Shown: positions 43,498 through 54,931 of the stretch, one piece after another
How positions within the stretch are numbered: the first letter of the stretch is position 1
Layout: each line of letters opens with the position of its first letter
NCBI GenBank assembly: GCA_963580285.1
Contig: OY757017.1
Span: forward strand, 110,889,245-110,953,244
Length of the DNA stretch: 64,000 nucleotides
Direction: 5' to 3'
From: Lucinisca nassula
Lineage: Eukaryota; Mollusca; Bivalvia; Lucinida; Lucinidae
Translations under genes and position numbers: made by a program
The notes under the pieces: generated by a model
Database searches by the model: none
What the model saw: the letters and a program-made list of their open reading frames with translations, nothing else
Told to the model about the DNA's origin: nothing

Positions 43498-43660
43498 GTG
43501 AATATTGTTTTCTATAGGTTTACATTTTGGTTTTACGCTGGAAATGTTAATATCACAAAAAAACAGGCCTTTTCTAAAATATTGAATTTTTCACCACCCA
43601 AATATGAAAATTTTCAGATGAAACATGAAACATGTTTTTCTTATCTCTGCTATAAACATA

Positions 43661-43870
43661 GATTTTGGGTACTTTTTAGAACCACATTGACAGGGCGATT
43701 CCAACAAGTACCAACAATCGATGTTTTTGAGCAAACAGATTTGGGTGCTTGTAAAAACGGCATTGACGAGGCGGTTCTTACAAGAACCAATAATCTATGT
43801 TTTTGAGAAGAAAAAAGTAAATTTACATAAACCCTTGTAAACCCCAGTTCTACTATATAAAAGTGTGGTT
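43661..43870. repeat. M2 hairpins in element F
   Basis: Two successive palindrome-like units: AAACATAGATTTTGGGTAC ... AACAAGTACCAACAATC and GGGTGCTTGTAAAAACGGC ... GCGGTTCTTACAAGAACC, followed by TAAACCCCAGTTCTACTATA. Confidence 0.65.
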
Positions 43871-44203
43871 GCGGGTGGTCAAAATTATATAGGCATGTTT
43901 TCGTTATGCCAGACTCAATTCTAACACCGTCCCGATTACAGCATGGGTTTCCGCGATCTTTTATCGTGGATAATGTTTCGTATTAAAAACGAAAAATATG
44001 CTCAAACTTTCTGTGAAACTACATATCCACCTTCCAAATTGATTCACGGAAACAAAAACATTGTATTTTAGGACCTAAATGCTGCTAGGGACTGAGTTTT
44101 TAGGGAGGAGTGGAATGGGGGCCGAGTTGGCTAGGGGCCGAGTTTGTCGGGGGCCGGGTTTGTCAGGGGCCGAGTTTGTTAGGGGCCGAGATGTCCATAA
44201 ATC

Positions 44204-44799
44204 ACGTATATATATATATTAAGCCTGTCCGTAGAAAAGAGTGGATGTGTAAACTGACAGGTTCTATATGACCTAAATATTGTTGATTTGGCTGTTAAAC
44301 TTCCAATTGAAAACACAAAATGAAAAACTGATAGAAAAATAACAGTTTATTTAATAACTGATGTTGATATTTCCCATAGACAGAGCTTCATTATTAGGAT
44401 TTCTACGCTGGTGTGAGTCGGCCCGTCCCGACATACAAAACGTTTTTTGTTTGTTTGGGTGACAGGACTTGAGATGTCATTGCAAAGTACCACAAACTCG
44501 TGCGACATAGTGCATTTAAATGGCTACTTTTTTTATAAAAAATCCGTGATATTTTTTCTTATTTATAGGTTGTGGGTGCTCGTTAGAACCGCCTCTAACG
44601 AGTACCCACAACCTATGTTTGCAGTATAAATAAGAAAATAATGTATACCCCCGTAAACCTCAGTTTTCACTATATAAAGTGGGGTTTAGGGGTAATTCAT
44701 ATCACGGACTTGTTCACGTGATGGTATCACAGTTGGATGCGCGTCTACATCAGTGTGAAAATAGCTCGCTAGAAGAGAAGTTTTTTTTCTTGGATATCT
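44204..44799. other. Spacer with M2 hairpin, no gene recognised
   Basis: M2 hairpin at 44568-44628 (GTTGTGGGTGCTCGTTAGAA ... CGAGTACCCACAACCTATG), then TATATAAAGTGGGGTTTAGG, the outer edge of that family. The rest is unassigned. Confidence 0.55.
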
Positions 44800-45230
44800 G
44801 TTTGGTTTCTTGTCTGATTCATAACAGACAAGCGTAAACCAGCAACATTTTATTGCTGGTTACCCTAGATTGTGATTTGTTTGTCTTGTGGATTGAAAAA
44901 ATTGCTGACATTCTTTCCCGCCATTACCTCACTAGTGGGTGGGGTAACGTAAACTGAAATTCTTAGGATCAAAATTAGGTCGCTTGTCACATTCATTTTT
45001 CTGGAGAGCCTGTGTGTTGTCAGATATTTGAGTGTGCTGAGCTGTATATAATTGGACCAGTATACTGAATAGTCCTTTGTAGCTGTCAGTGTGCTGGCTG
45101 TGACAAACTCGGACTCAGGATTGTTGCTTGACACCCCATAATAAATCATTAGAAATCATCAAACCACTACCCGGTATATTAAAATGAAGGTCTCCCTGTT
45201 TCCCATGGTCTTTGGAAAATAACTTATAGA

Positions 45231-45878
45231 ATGCATCCAGATGATGGAAATCAAGAGTGCAAGATTACAATTAAGGAGAGTAGTAGTAGAATTTCCCAGT
45301 ACTTGGCATTTACAAGGAAGAATTGGAACAGAAGGTTTTCGGAGGGCTTGCGAAACTTCAAGTCCTCGCGCGGTACAAACTTGGCTTTACTTCTAATCTT
45401 GGCCGGAGACATTGAAACTAACCCCGGTTCAAGGTTTCGCTGCGGACTCTGCAAAAAATATTGCAAAGGTTCCGAGAAATGGATAGAATGTGAGGACTGT
45501 AACAAGCGCTTTCACTCCTCATGTTCTGATTTGGATAACAGTCAATTGTTAGAAATTGAATCCAGAGTTGGAACTTGGTGTTGTAAAGACTGCAAAGCTG
45601 ACTGTGGTCTTTGCAGTGGTGCTGTCCTTAATGGCCACAAAGCCGTTCAGTGTGATCAATGTGAAATGTGGATACACACTGACTGTTCCTTCATTTCAGA
45701 TGCAGAATATGGTACTTTGGTAAATTCAAGCTGCCACTGGATATGTCCAAAATGTGAGGTCTGTAACTTTTCAGACTCCTTTTTTGATGAATATGTAGAA
45801 CTGAGTAAGCCAAACAGGTTTGAACCTCTGTCAGAGGATAAGAGAGGCAAATCTTCGACTGCTGATGAAACTAAGTGA
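45231..45878 (+). CDS. LINE-B ORF1: two PHD-type zinc fingers, 2A-like motif
   Basis: 215 codons, intact. Residues about 59-66 are GDIETNPG preceded by LLLILA (45405-45428), a 2A-like translational-recoding motif known in some non-LTR elements; the next residue is Ser rather than the Pro required for canonical 2A activity. Then two PHD-like Cys4-His-Cys3 clusters: CGLCKKYCKGSEKWIECEDC with HSSC, and CGLCSGAVLNGHKAVQCDQC with HTDC. Such ORF1 proteins are thought to bind the element RNA or chromatin. Stop at 45876, six bases before ORF2. Confidence 0.85.
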   Translation: MHPDDGNQECKITIKESSSRISQYLAFTRKNWNRRFSEGLRNFKSSRGTNLALLLILAGDIETNPGSRFRCGLCKKYCKGSEKWIECEDCNKRFHSSCSDLDNSQLLEIESRVGTWCCKDCKADCGLCSGAVLNGHKAVQCDQCEMWIHTDCSFISDAEYGTLVNSSCHWICPKCEVCNFSDSFFDEYVELSKPNRFEPLSEDKRGKSSTADETK

Positions 45879-45884
45879 AATTTT

Positions 45885-46436
45885 GTGAAAGGTTTGAAAC
45901 TTTGCAGTATAAACATAAATGGAATTAGAGGGAAAATTCTTGAACTTTTAGCTTTCCTCGATACATCTCAACCTCATATTGTTGCTATTCAGGAAACAAA
46001 GATTGACAGTTCAATTACTACATCTGAGCTTTTCCCTGAAACTTGTGAGTACTGTGTGGACAGAAAAGATAGGAACTCTCATGGCGGTGGGGTGATGTTG
46101 CTCATTCATAGAGACATCCCTCACATGCCTTTCATGGAACTTGAAAATGATACCGAATCGGTCTGGGTTAAGGTTTTTGTAAATAAAACTTCCCACTTCG
46201 TAGCAAGTTGGTATCGACCACCAAATGGTACAATCGAAAACTTCCAGTTGTTTAAAGACCAACTGGATTGCATTAAATCGCAGCATAAGGGTAAAAAACT
46301 CCCGGCTGTACATGTTCTAGGTGACCTCAACTTCAGAGACATTGCTTGGCCCGACAGGCTCAGCAAACAAGGCACAATGCTGAGTCAGTCGGAAGGACAA
46401 ATATTAATTGACATTATGAACGATCATGGCTTAAGC
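45885..46436 (+). pseudogene. LINE-B ORF2 N-terminus: APE-type endonuclease
   Basis: LCSININGIRGKILELLAFL, VAIQETKIDSS (catalytic Glu), GGGVMLLIHRDIP, SWYRPPNG and VLGDLNFRDIAW (catalytic Asp/Asn) are the hallmarks of the APE endonuclease that nicks target DNA. The domain is cut at IDIMNDHGL by the Naiad insertion. The next piece, EQIVNFPTRDKNTLDLILT at 48475, carries the end of the domain. Confidence 0.9.
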
Positions 46437-48476
46437 AGGAGCTTGGTGGTACTAAGGCCTATGAACTTCAGCCTTTGGCTGAAGAGAGAGCTATAGTAGA
46501 TAAACATGTTTGTCTTTCAGCCACCAAGTTTGCTGTGTGTGTTAACGAAGGCCAAGACAAGCTTCCTACGCTATACTGGTTACCAAAACTTCATAAAAAA
46601 CCTTACAAAGCACGGTTTATTGCAAATTCTAGTTCTTGCACTACCACTGAACTTTCTAAATTATTAACTTCCTGTCTTACTGCTATTAAAACGCATGTAA
46701 TTAAATATTGTGATAAAGTCTTTGAAAGATCAGGAAGAAATCTGTTTTGGTCTATAAAAAATTCGAATGAGGTTTTAAATAAATTGAAATCTAGACAGTT
46801 TCGTGCTTCTAGTCTGTCTACCTACGATTTTTCCACTCTTTACACTACACTTCCTCATAATCTTATAAAAGAAAAGCTTAATGATTTAATTGAATGGGCT
46901 TTTCACAGAGAAGATTCTCTCTATCTTGCATGTAATGTTAGAAATGCATTTTTCACTTCTAAAGAGCATAAGAATTATACACTTTGGTCATGTCAGAAAG
47001 TGTGTGATGCCCTCACCTTTCTACTTGACAATATTTAGATTAGATTCGGTACTAAGTTATTTAGACAAATTGTGGGTATTCCGATGGGTACTAATTGCGC
47101 ACCTCTTGTGGCTGATCTGTTCTTGTATTGTTATGAAAGAGACTTCATTTTGTCGCTTTCCATTGATAACCAATCTGAAATTATTGAAGCTTTTAGCTCT
47201 ACTTCTAGATATTTAGATGATTTATTAAATATTGATAATACCTATTTTGATGGTTTGATCAGTCAGATTTACCCCCTAGAACTTCAGTTAAATAAAGCAA
47301 ATTCTTCTGATACCGAGGCCCCGTTTTTGGATTTACATCTATCTATTGTAGATGGATTTGTTTCGTGCAAAATTTATGATAAACGCGATGACTTTGATTT
47401 TGAGATTGTAAATTTTCCTTTTTTGGATGGTGATGTTCCTCGTGCGCCATCCTATGGCGTTTATATTTCGCAATTAATTCGATTTGCTAGAGTGTGTAGT
47501 CATGTAACTGACTTCAACACTCGTAATAAATTATTAACGGCTAAACTTCTTAATCAGGGTTATCGGTACCATAAACTACGCAAAGCCTTTTCAAAATTTT
47601 ATAGACGCCATTCTGATTTAATTTCAAAATTCAATATTGGACTTAAATCTCTTCTGCAACAAGGTCTATCGGAACCCGAATTTTATGGTGACTTAGTATA
47701 TAAATTCAGAAAAATATATAACCGCAATGACTTCAGCACCCAATTTCGTAAAATCATTCTTCGATATAAAAAGATTGGGTACAACATGGATATTATACGA
47801 CAGACTGCATGCATGGTAGTTAACCCAATCACGGTTGGCAACTTTGCTTCCCTCTTTAATTGCACGCCGGTGGGTCAGGCCTCAGATTCTATGACGGCTC
47901 CAACGTAAAGGCTTATTGAAAATTAAAGAGATAATGTTGGTTGGTGCCTGATGCTCTGTCTCTGGTCGGGCTCATCGGAGTCTAACTGTTGGTTTTCTTT
48001 TGCTCCAGCATTTCAGTGGTTTCTTGTTGTCGAGTCCTCACCGTTGTCTCACCTCTGTGGTTCTTTGATTTCTGTGTTCACGGAGATGTTGCACTGATGA
48101 GTTAGGAGGCCTTCATGCGGACTGAACAAATTATTTGTCTAAATCGCGACGGAAGTAAGGGCGAGGATTGTGGCCACGTAAAATCGATTTAAGCCCCCCA
48201 GTGGAAATCTTCCACTGACCGTTCCAAGGCGGCTCTTCTGTGGCGATTTATTTATGTTGTTGTTTGTTACTTACTGTGTGTATCACTTGTGTCTTTTAAT
48301 TTTGGATGGCCATATGGCCATTTTGTGGGAAAGTAACTGTCCATATGGCCTTCCTTTGTTTAGGTTTCCATTATGGTCTGGTCGCTTAATGTTTGTATTT
48401 CTTTCCCTTTGGTGTCTTTTATGGATGGAGTAAGTTAATTGTATCAATTCCTGATCTTTGTTTTACTTCTACCTTG
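46437..48476 (+). mobile_element. Naiad Penelope-like element, 5'-truncated copy inside LINE-B
   Basis: Begins within the RT region (GGTACTAAGGCC equivalent) and runs to the Naiad 3' end TTTTACTTCTACCTTG. About 90 percent similar by eye to the 16-20 kb copy but on the other strand. It lacks the GIY-YIG part. 3' UTR 47909-48476. Flanking LINE sequence shows only a few bases of possible duplication (CTTAA / CTTGA). Confidence 0.88.
46475..47908 (+). pseudogene. Naiad reverse transcriptase (one internal TAG)
   Basis: TLYWLPKLHKKPYKARFIAN, STYDFSTLYTTLPHNLIKEK and ALTFLLDNI, then TAG at 47036-47038, then GIPMGTNCAPLVADLFLYCY and SRYLDDLLN (47210-47221). The catalytic motif is YLDD, where the other copy has YVDD. 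Ends CTPVGQASDSMTAPT at 47908. Apart from the TAG the frame is open for about 478 codons, so this copy is relatively young. Confidence 0.9.
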
Positions 48477-49258
48477 AACAAATTGTTAACTTCCCCACTC
48501 GTGATAAGAACACATTGGATCTGATCCTTACGACTTTGCCAGGACAATTCGAAGACATTCATTCCCCAGATAAACTAAGTGACCACGATGTTGTCTCCGG
48601 ATATTTAAAAATTCACATCCCACCAATAAAGAAACCTCGGAGGAAGGTGTACTCATATCAGAAAGATGACTATGAAACTATGAGGAAGGATGCACTCAGA
48701 TTTGCAAAGGAGAATTACTTTAATGGTCATTCAGATGCTCGGTCTATACAGGAGAATTTTGATTTGATAACTTCTTTCATTCATACTTCGGCCGAAAATC
48801 ATATCCCCTCAAAAACTAGTAGGGTTGTATCTTCTATTCCCTGGATCACTCCAGAGATAAGAAGGAAAATTCGCAGAAGGAATAAGATTCATGCAAAGGC
48901 AAAAAAGACGGGAAGTGGTAAGTTCCGGACAAAATTTGAAAACTTGAGACGAGAAATCAAGACTGATATAAAAAAAATCAGCATGATTTGTATGTGACTA
49001 ACTTGGTAGGTGATGTAAAGGCAAATCCCAGAGACTTCTACAGATATATTAATAGCCAGAAGAAAGACAGGCAAGGTATCGCGCCCCTTAATAAAAGAGG
49101 AGGGGACGGTGTTGCTGAATCAGACTCTGAAAGGGCAGAGGAACTAGTTGGTCAATTCAATGATGCATTTAATAAAACTGAGTTCACGGAGGTTCCATTG
49201 ACTGGAAGATCGGCCCCATTCATGAATAATATTGTTGTGACAGCTGCAGGAGTGATAA
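48477..49258 (+). pseudogene. LINE-B ORF2 part 2: end of endonuclease and linker
   Basis: NFPTRDKNTLDLILTTLPGQ, KLSDHDVVSGYLKIHI (catalytic His of the endonuclease: SDH) and SSIPWITPEIRRKIRRRNKI. A frameshift near 48985 moves to 48988-49258 (DFYRYINSQKKDRQGIAPLN, VGQFNDAFNKTEFTEVP). Cut at AGVI by the 0.6 kb insertion. Confidence 0.85.
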
Positions 49259-49873
49259 GATAAGATAAGATAAGAAATTTTATTTAAAGACGGCATGACA
49301 AATATACAACAGATAACATAAGCTCAATGAGCTTTTGACCGTCTATAAAGGAGAAATACATACATACGTGCATATTACATTTACAAACACAGATTGTAAA
49401 TCCTACAAAACAAAACAGGAATATTAACACTACATATAAGCCTACATGTACATATAAATCTGAACAGTAATAGTATGAATATGATATACACTATCTCAAG
49501 TTAATATTAAAGGTTATATAATTTTGAAAATTGCAATAAAAAAGCAAATTGACTTAAAAAAGTTATTAAGCAATCATTAAGTAAAAATCGAAAAACAGAC
49601 TAGAGAAATAATAAACTTATTTAAAAGAAGTATTATGTTAAGATCAAATAATAAATTAGATATTGAGTATGCAGAATAAAATGACTTTGATAAAAAATAC
49701 TGAGTTATTATCACAGAACTTTATAGGAATTTCATCATGAATCAAAGAAAAAGATACCCAGGATGACACAGCCTGATTCACCAGCGTAAGGCTCACCTCG
49801 AACCAGCTAGCTAAAAGAGGTGAGCCCCACTAGCGAATCCTGCATTGCACTATTTATGGTATAAAAATATGCT
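49255..49873 (-). mobile_element. 0.62 kb retroposed insertion with (GATAA)n edge
   Basis: On the + strand it begins AAGATAAGATAAGATAAG, then AAATTTTATTTAAAGACGGC. Read on the - strand that is an AATAAAATTT-type end followed by a (TTATC)n tail, so it is probably the 3' end of another retroposon. TGAT flanks both sides (about 49252 and 49874). No frame recognised; parent family unknown. Confidence 0.6.
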
Positions 49874-51449
49874 TTGATCAAATTACTTAAAGGCTTAAAC
49901 CCCAGTAAGGCCTTAGGACCTGATGAGCTTCATCCCAGAGTCCTGAAGGAACTAGCAAATGAGTTGGGTCCAGTTTTCGCACACTTGTTTCAACAGTCTC
50001 TTGATACGGGTGAAATCCCCAAAGAATGGCTCTTAGCAAACATTTGTCCACTCTTCAAAAAAGGAGATAGAGCTCTTGCCCGTAATTATCGCCCTGTGTC
50101 TCTGACTTGTGCTGTGTAAATTGCTGGAACATATAGTCTGCTCAAACATCATGGCCCACTTGGACGAACATAAACTTTTGTCAGACAGACAACATGCATT
50201 TAGGAAAAGGCACAGTTGTGAAACTCAGCTAAGCACAGTTATTAATGACTGGGCAAAAATCTTGGACAAAGGGGGACAGGTGGACACATTTATTCTGGAC
50301 TTCGAGAAGGCTTTTGACACCCCTCCTCATGAACTACTTAAATCTAAGTTATTTGGTTATCGAATTGGGGGAAAGACCCTCAAATGGATAGATTCCTTTC
50401 TTTGCTACCGAAAACAGCGGGTTGTTGTTAATGGTGACTCTTCGGAGTGGGCTCCAGTTTTGTCTGGAGTCCCGCAAGGGACCGTTCTTGGTCCACTTAT
50501 GTTCTCCCTGTACATCAATGATATTTCCACTGACATTGACTCAGAAATAAGACTGTTCGCAGATGACTGTGTTTGTTACCGGGAAATTAGAGATACAGAT
50601 GACTCATTGAAACTTCAGGCTGACATAGATAGATTAGGATGTTGGGCACGTAAATGGGGCATGAGATTTCAGCCAGTTAAATGCAATATTATGCAGATAA
50701 CTAGGAAGAGATCTAATAAAGTTGAGGCTTCGTACACCTTAGAGGGAACGGTCCTCGAGAATGTGAATTCCATTAAATACCTTGGAGTGACAATCTCACA
50801 CAACTTGAGATGGAATACTCATATATTAGCAACATGTGTACTAAGGCAAATAGAACGCTTGGTTTCCTGAGGCGAAATCTTCATCAGTGCCCTCAGGATG
50901 TAAAAGAGGCAACATATAAAGGTCTTGTTCGCCCAATCTTGGAATATGGTAGTTGTATCTGGGACCCCAGTGGAGTGGTCCTTAACGATGAAATTGAGAA
51001 AGTTCAGAACAGAGCTGCTAGATTTGTAACAGGTAATAACTGCTTTGAAACTGGGAGCATGACTGGAATACTTGGAAAATTAAAATGGGAGTCTCTCAAG
51101 AAAAGGAGAAAAGACAGTAGGCTAATCCTTTTATACAAAGGTCTAAAGGGTGCTGCCAGCATTCCAACAGATGACCTTGTTCCCCCAGCTAGACACTGTA
51201 GAAATCACCACCGTTCGTTGGCGTTTCAGACCCTTAGCGCAAAAACTGACATTTATAAAGAGTCGTTTTTCCCCAGGACCATTAGAGATTGGAATGCCCT
51301 TCCCAATTCGATTATTTCGACAGCTGAAGGTGCTGATGATTGTGTAGCTAAATTTACCTCTTTGGTTAAGAGCTAGGAACTCACTTCCCACATCACAGGT
51401 CCTGGTGTATGAATGTCATTTGACGTGTCACCAGTAACAATTCTGATTC
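49874..51449 (+). pseudogene. LINE-B ORF2 part 3: RT to 3' tail
   Basis: LLKGLNPSKALGPDELHPRV; frameshift near 50110; DTFILDFEKAFDTPPHELLK; VLSGVPQGTVLGPLMFSLYI; IRLFADDCVCYREI (catalytic Asp pair); frameshift near 50820; then SNMCTKANRTLGFLRRNLHQ through SFFPRTIRDWNALPNSIIST to the stop at 51376. The 3' UTR ends with CCAGTAACAATTCTGATTCC, a CR1-like short tail motif. Element G is inserted in the tail; leftover tail repeats (TTCTGA)n lie at 56043-56058. Confidence 0.9.
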
Positions 51450-51463
51450 CGGTCTCACTATAT

Positions 51464-51507
51464 AGCGACAAGAAGCGTCAAGAAGCGTCAAGAAGCGACA
51501 AGAACGT
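51464..51507 (+). repeat. GCGACAAGAA/GCGTCAAGAA tandem units, left end of element G
   Basis: Four units in tandem. Isolated copies of the same motif follow at about 51670, 51858, 52005 and 52202. The alternation of GACA and GTCA is mirrored at the right end. The layout resembles transposase-binding subterminal repeats. Confidence 0.9.
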
Positions 51508-52487
51508 TTTCAAACACTTTTTTTATATACATCTATGGCAGATTTGATCTTTTATAACATTTTCAATGTTTCCTGGTATATTTTTGCCAACACAAGTTCA
51601 TTAGATGCCCTTAAAGTTTGCTCCGAACAAATGTGCAATCCCGACTGTGAAAAGCTTAGACAAGTATTAAGCGACAAGAAAGCGTCAAGAACATATTTTA
51701 ACACTTGTATTCAATCTTTCTGGTAATAAGATAAGAACAGACATTGGTAAACTTACATTTGTAATTTTGTGTCCATACAAGCTCCTTTAAAAGCCCATAA
51801 ATGCTTATCAGATCCATACTAAGGGCATGTCGTCTAGCTTTATCGACTGATGAAAAAGCGTCATGAAGGGATTTTAACTTTTGTTTCGCTAGATACTAGC
51901 CTACATGTGATAGATTTCATAAGATATTTATATATATATATGTTGTTTTTTTTACTTTTTAAGGCTTTATTATGCAAAAACGGTGCCTGTCAAGTATCTG
52001 GAAACAAGAAAGCGTCAAGAAAAAAAAATGACGATTTCCATACGTATTTTTTTTCTGGATTTCTGACATATGCAAAGATCACATATCATAATGGTTTCAA
52101 TTAGCTCATTTATAATACTTCTCGGGAAAATGAAATCCACTTCGGACCCTTATAGTTAAAGGAAAAGTTCCACCTTCTGCCGGTTGTTCGCTTACCAGGA
52201 AAAAGCGACAAGAAAATATATCACGGCCCAAATCGTTAATTACTTTCACTCAGTTTGAGTAATTTAAGTTGAATTACTCAATGGCTTGCGGGCTATGAAA
52301 CTGATAAAATCAATAAGCGTGTATTCCTTCAAAGCACCGCCAATTTCTTTCTTTCTTTTCCTTCCTTTATTTTCATTTTCTTTATTTCTTTCTTTCCTCT
52401 CTTTTTTTCTCTTTCCTATATAGTAACAAATAAGTGCACCTATTTGAGATATTTCATTTTTTTCCTAAAAAAGATTTGTTGAGGGTT

Positions 52488-52758
52488 TTGTTTGTTTGGT
52501 TGATTTGAGGTTTAATGTCCCCGTCAACACTGTATAGGTCATTTTGGAGACGTTGCTTCCAATTTTGTGGGATTTTTACCCGACATTGAGATGAAATGAC
52601 ATCTCAAGCCCTGTCGCCCAATGAAATCAATAGGGTTTATAAGCATTGACGGATCGACTCGCACCGGTTTGCCTGGGCAGGCTTAGCTATGCCTGAAAGC
52701 ATTATGAAACCCATTTACATGTATTTCTTCAAGCTTCAATGGGCGGGGCCGGATTTGT
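52488..52758 (-). repeat. R1 SINE-like copy in element G
   Basis: Tail TTTGTTTGGTTGATTTGAGG to head CAATGGGCGGGGCC, with a deletion of the AAGCGGTTTACCAG part. Confidence 0.8.
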
Positions 52759-53094
52759 TGAGGGTACGTATTAGAATCCTGTGTGAGTAAGTTATAATGA
52801 GACCCACTACATGTTTTCTATCTTTTTCATGTCAATACCCGTTAGAATTCTTGGTAAGACGATTGTGACTACCCACGAGATATTTCTTTATTTTGTTCTT
52901 ATTTCTTTCTTTTTCTATCCTACAAAGGAACCGGATAAGAATATCAGCAGTTATCGGTGATTTTTCCGCATTAAAAAAATGTTATGGGTTCTTGTAAGAC
53001 TCCTTAACAAAGAACTTGTCCTCAAACTCAGCAGCAATAAAATACGCCTATATAAGTTTGACCCCCTTAAACCCCACCTTTATATTGTAAAACT

Positions 53095-53356
53095 GACCGT
53101 TCCAAGGCGGCTCTTCTGTGGCGATTTATTTATGTTGTTGTTTGTTACTTACTGTGTGTATCACTTGTGTCTTTTGGTTTTGGATGACCATATGGCCATT
53201 TTGTGGGAAAGTAACTGTCCATATGACCTTCCTTTGTTTAGGTTTCCATTATGGTCTGGTCGCTTAATGTTTGTATTTCTTTCCCTTTGGTGTCTTTTAT
53301 GGATGGAGTAAGTTAATTGTATCAATTCCTGATCTTTGTTTTACTTCTACTTTGTA
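53095..53356 (+). mobile_element. Naiad 3' fragment in element G
   Basis: CTGACCGTTCCAAGGCGGCT to TTTTACTTCTACTTTGTAGG, 262 bp of Naiad 3' end placed inside an M2-type unit (TATATTGTAAAA on the left, ATAGGCTGTGGGTACACG on the right). Confidence 0.85.
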
Positions 53357-53384
53357 GGGGTTGACATTATTTTCCTCATTTCTG

Positions 53385-53470
53385 CTCGAAGGCATAGGCT
53401 GTGGGTACACGTTACAACACAACCGTCTCGGCGAGGCGTTTCTAACGTGTGCCCACAATCTATGTTATAA
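53385..53470. repeat. M2 hairpin in element G
   Basis: GCTGTGGGTACACGTTACAA ... GGCGTTTCTAACGTGTGCCC, then ACAATCTATG. Confidence 0.65.
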
Positions 53471-54502
53471 GTTATGAGAAAAAAAACGCATTTTTCATCA
53501 GTAAATGACCCATTTTCCGAGGTTAAATTTTCTTTATTTTTAGATAGACGTGTGTTCGTAATGTATATAATTATTCTTTCACATATCCGTATAGTAGTGG
53601 GCTCATACTTTATACGGTCTCTCGATCATTATGGGTTCAATTTGCTCATTTATAATACTTGTCGGGAAAAATAAAATCCACTTCGGATTTCTTGTCGCTT
53701 TTTCCCTATCGTAGATTTCTCTCTACGACCATACGAAGATTCCTATGTAGATAGAAAACAGGTTATTAAATCACCCTGCCCGCCTCCATGAGTTTATACT
53801 AGAATAATGATGATGTTAAACTTTAATGATTATCAAGAAACAAGTAACAGTATCCTAATGCAATCTACATAGGTTTGAAAGTAAGAAAAACATTTATCGT
53901 TGTTAAAATGAAAATAAAATTTTAACAAAATAGAACAAAGCGTACATATGCGCAAGACATTTCCAAAGCTACATATTAATTTGATACGAGTAGGATAGGA
54001 TTGTTCCCCTTGAATGTCGATAAATTTATATATTTTTTTTATCTTTTTTGTTTTTATTTTCTATTAGTGTTGGATATTAGCTGGGGATGTTAAAGTGATG
54101 GCGTGTATCATTAATTGAAGCGCTGGTTAATTACTGTCACTCAGTTTTGAGCCATTCTAGTTAAATAACTCAATGGCTTGCGGTCTGTGACTAGCGTTAA
54201 TTGCGATCGACTGAACAGATCAGTAACATGACGTTGTTTCGACGAGAGGGAGCGAGACGTCATGACGTTGTTTCGACGTTGATACGACGCTGCACACAAG
54301 TTGTCTTCATTTTAATTACTGAAATGCATGGATTTTTTCCGTTTCCTTCTCCATGAACACGTCCGTTACCCGGTAAAACTTCTTGGCGTTTGTTTCTGAT
54401 TCATATTGTCTTCTATTTATGTTCGAATTTGTTCTTTATGTATCTTCATCTTTAGTTAACCCGTAAAACTTTTTGTCGCTTATTTGGGACTTACGTAGCC
54501 CT

Positions 54503-54506
<4 letters not shown>

Positions 54507-54547
<41 letters not shown>

Positions 54548-54609
54548 AGCATAGTCTCGTTGAGAGGGAGAAATAGATAGAGAGGCGAAATTGGGAGAGG
54601 AATGGGGAG

Positions 54610-54672
<63 letters not shown>

Positions 54673-54847
54673 CAAACGAGACAGGAAGAGGGGCAGAAGG
54701 CAAGAGAAAGAGAGATTGTCAAACAAGATAGAGGGGTAGAGAGGGGCGAAAGAGAAATAGGGAAAGGGGCGTAGAGAGAGATAAAGATGGAGACTTTCAA
54801 ACAAGATAGGGTGAGAGACTGTCAAACAAGAGTGGGAGAGGGATAGG

Positions 54848-54887
<40 letters not shown>
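54507..54887 (+). repeat. (GA)n microsatellite cluster
   Basis: Three long GA runs (54507-54545, 54613-54666, 54855-54887) separated by purine-rich DNA. The open frame on the - strand (SLSLSL) is an artefact of this tract. Confidence 0.9.
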
Positions 54888-54890
<3 letters not shown>

Positions 54891-54931
54891 GAGAGAGGTA
54901 GAGAGACTGTCAATCCAGTCAAACCAGAATT

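Larger units (their letters stand above)
43247..44203. mobile_element. Element F: foldback-like transposon with CTCGGCCCC minisatellite ends
   Basis: Left end GGTGACAGGACATCTCGGCC, right end inverted GATTTATGGACATCTCGGCC. Tandem CAAACTCGGCCCCTGA-type units at 43258-43340 and inverted at 44090-44192. Perfect 8 bp duplication ACGTATAT (43239-43246, 44204-44211). The left end aligns with the element B end (GGTAACAAGACGTTTCGCC), so this is a sister subfamily with a changed minisatellite unit. Inside: part of an R1 copy (43370-43497) and M2 hairpins. Confidence 0.88.
44800..46436 (+). mobile_element. LINE-B (CR1-type) part 1: 5' UTR, ORF1, endonuclease start
   Basis: The best-preserved LINE of the window. 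ORF1 at 45231-45878, then six bases later ORF2 with an APE-type endonuclease (45885-46436). It is interrupted at codon NDHGL by Naiad (46437-48476). Parts 2 and 3 are at 48477-49258 and 49874-51449. The 5' boundary is uncertain. Confidence 0.82.

Noticed and set aside
44865..45149. 94-codon - strand ORF upstream of LINE-B ORF1
   Set aside because: Antisense to the presumed LINE-B 5' UTR, no recognisable domain; considered a chance frame.
48061..48110. Hammerhead ribozyme in the Naiad 3' UTR (CTGATGAG at about 48095)
   Set aside because: CTGATGA is present, but no stable helix II and no GAAAC follow at the right distance.
54436..54825. 129-codon ORF rich in SLSLSL
   Set aside because: Produced entirely by (GA)n microsatellites; no other coding sign.
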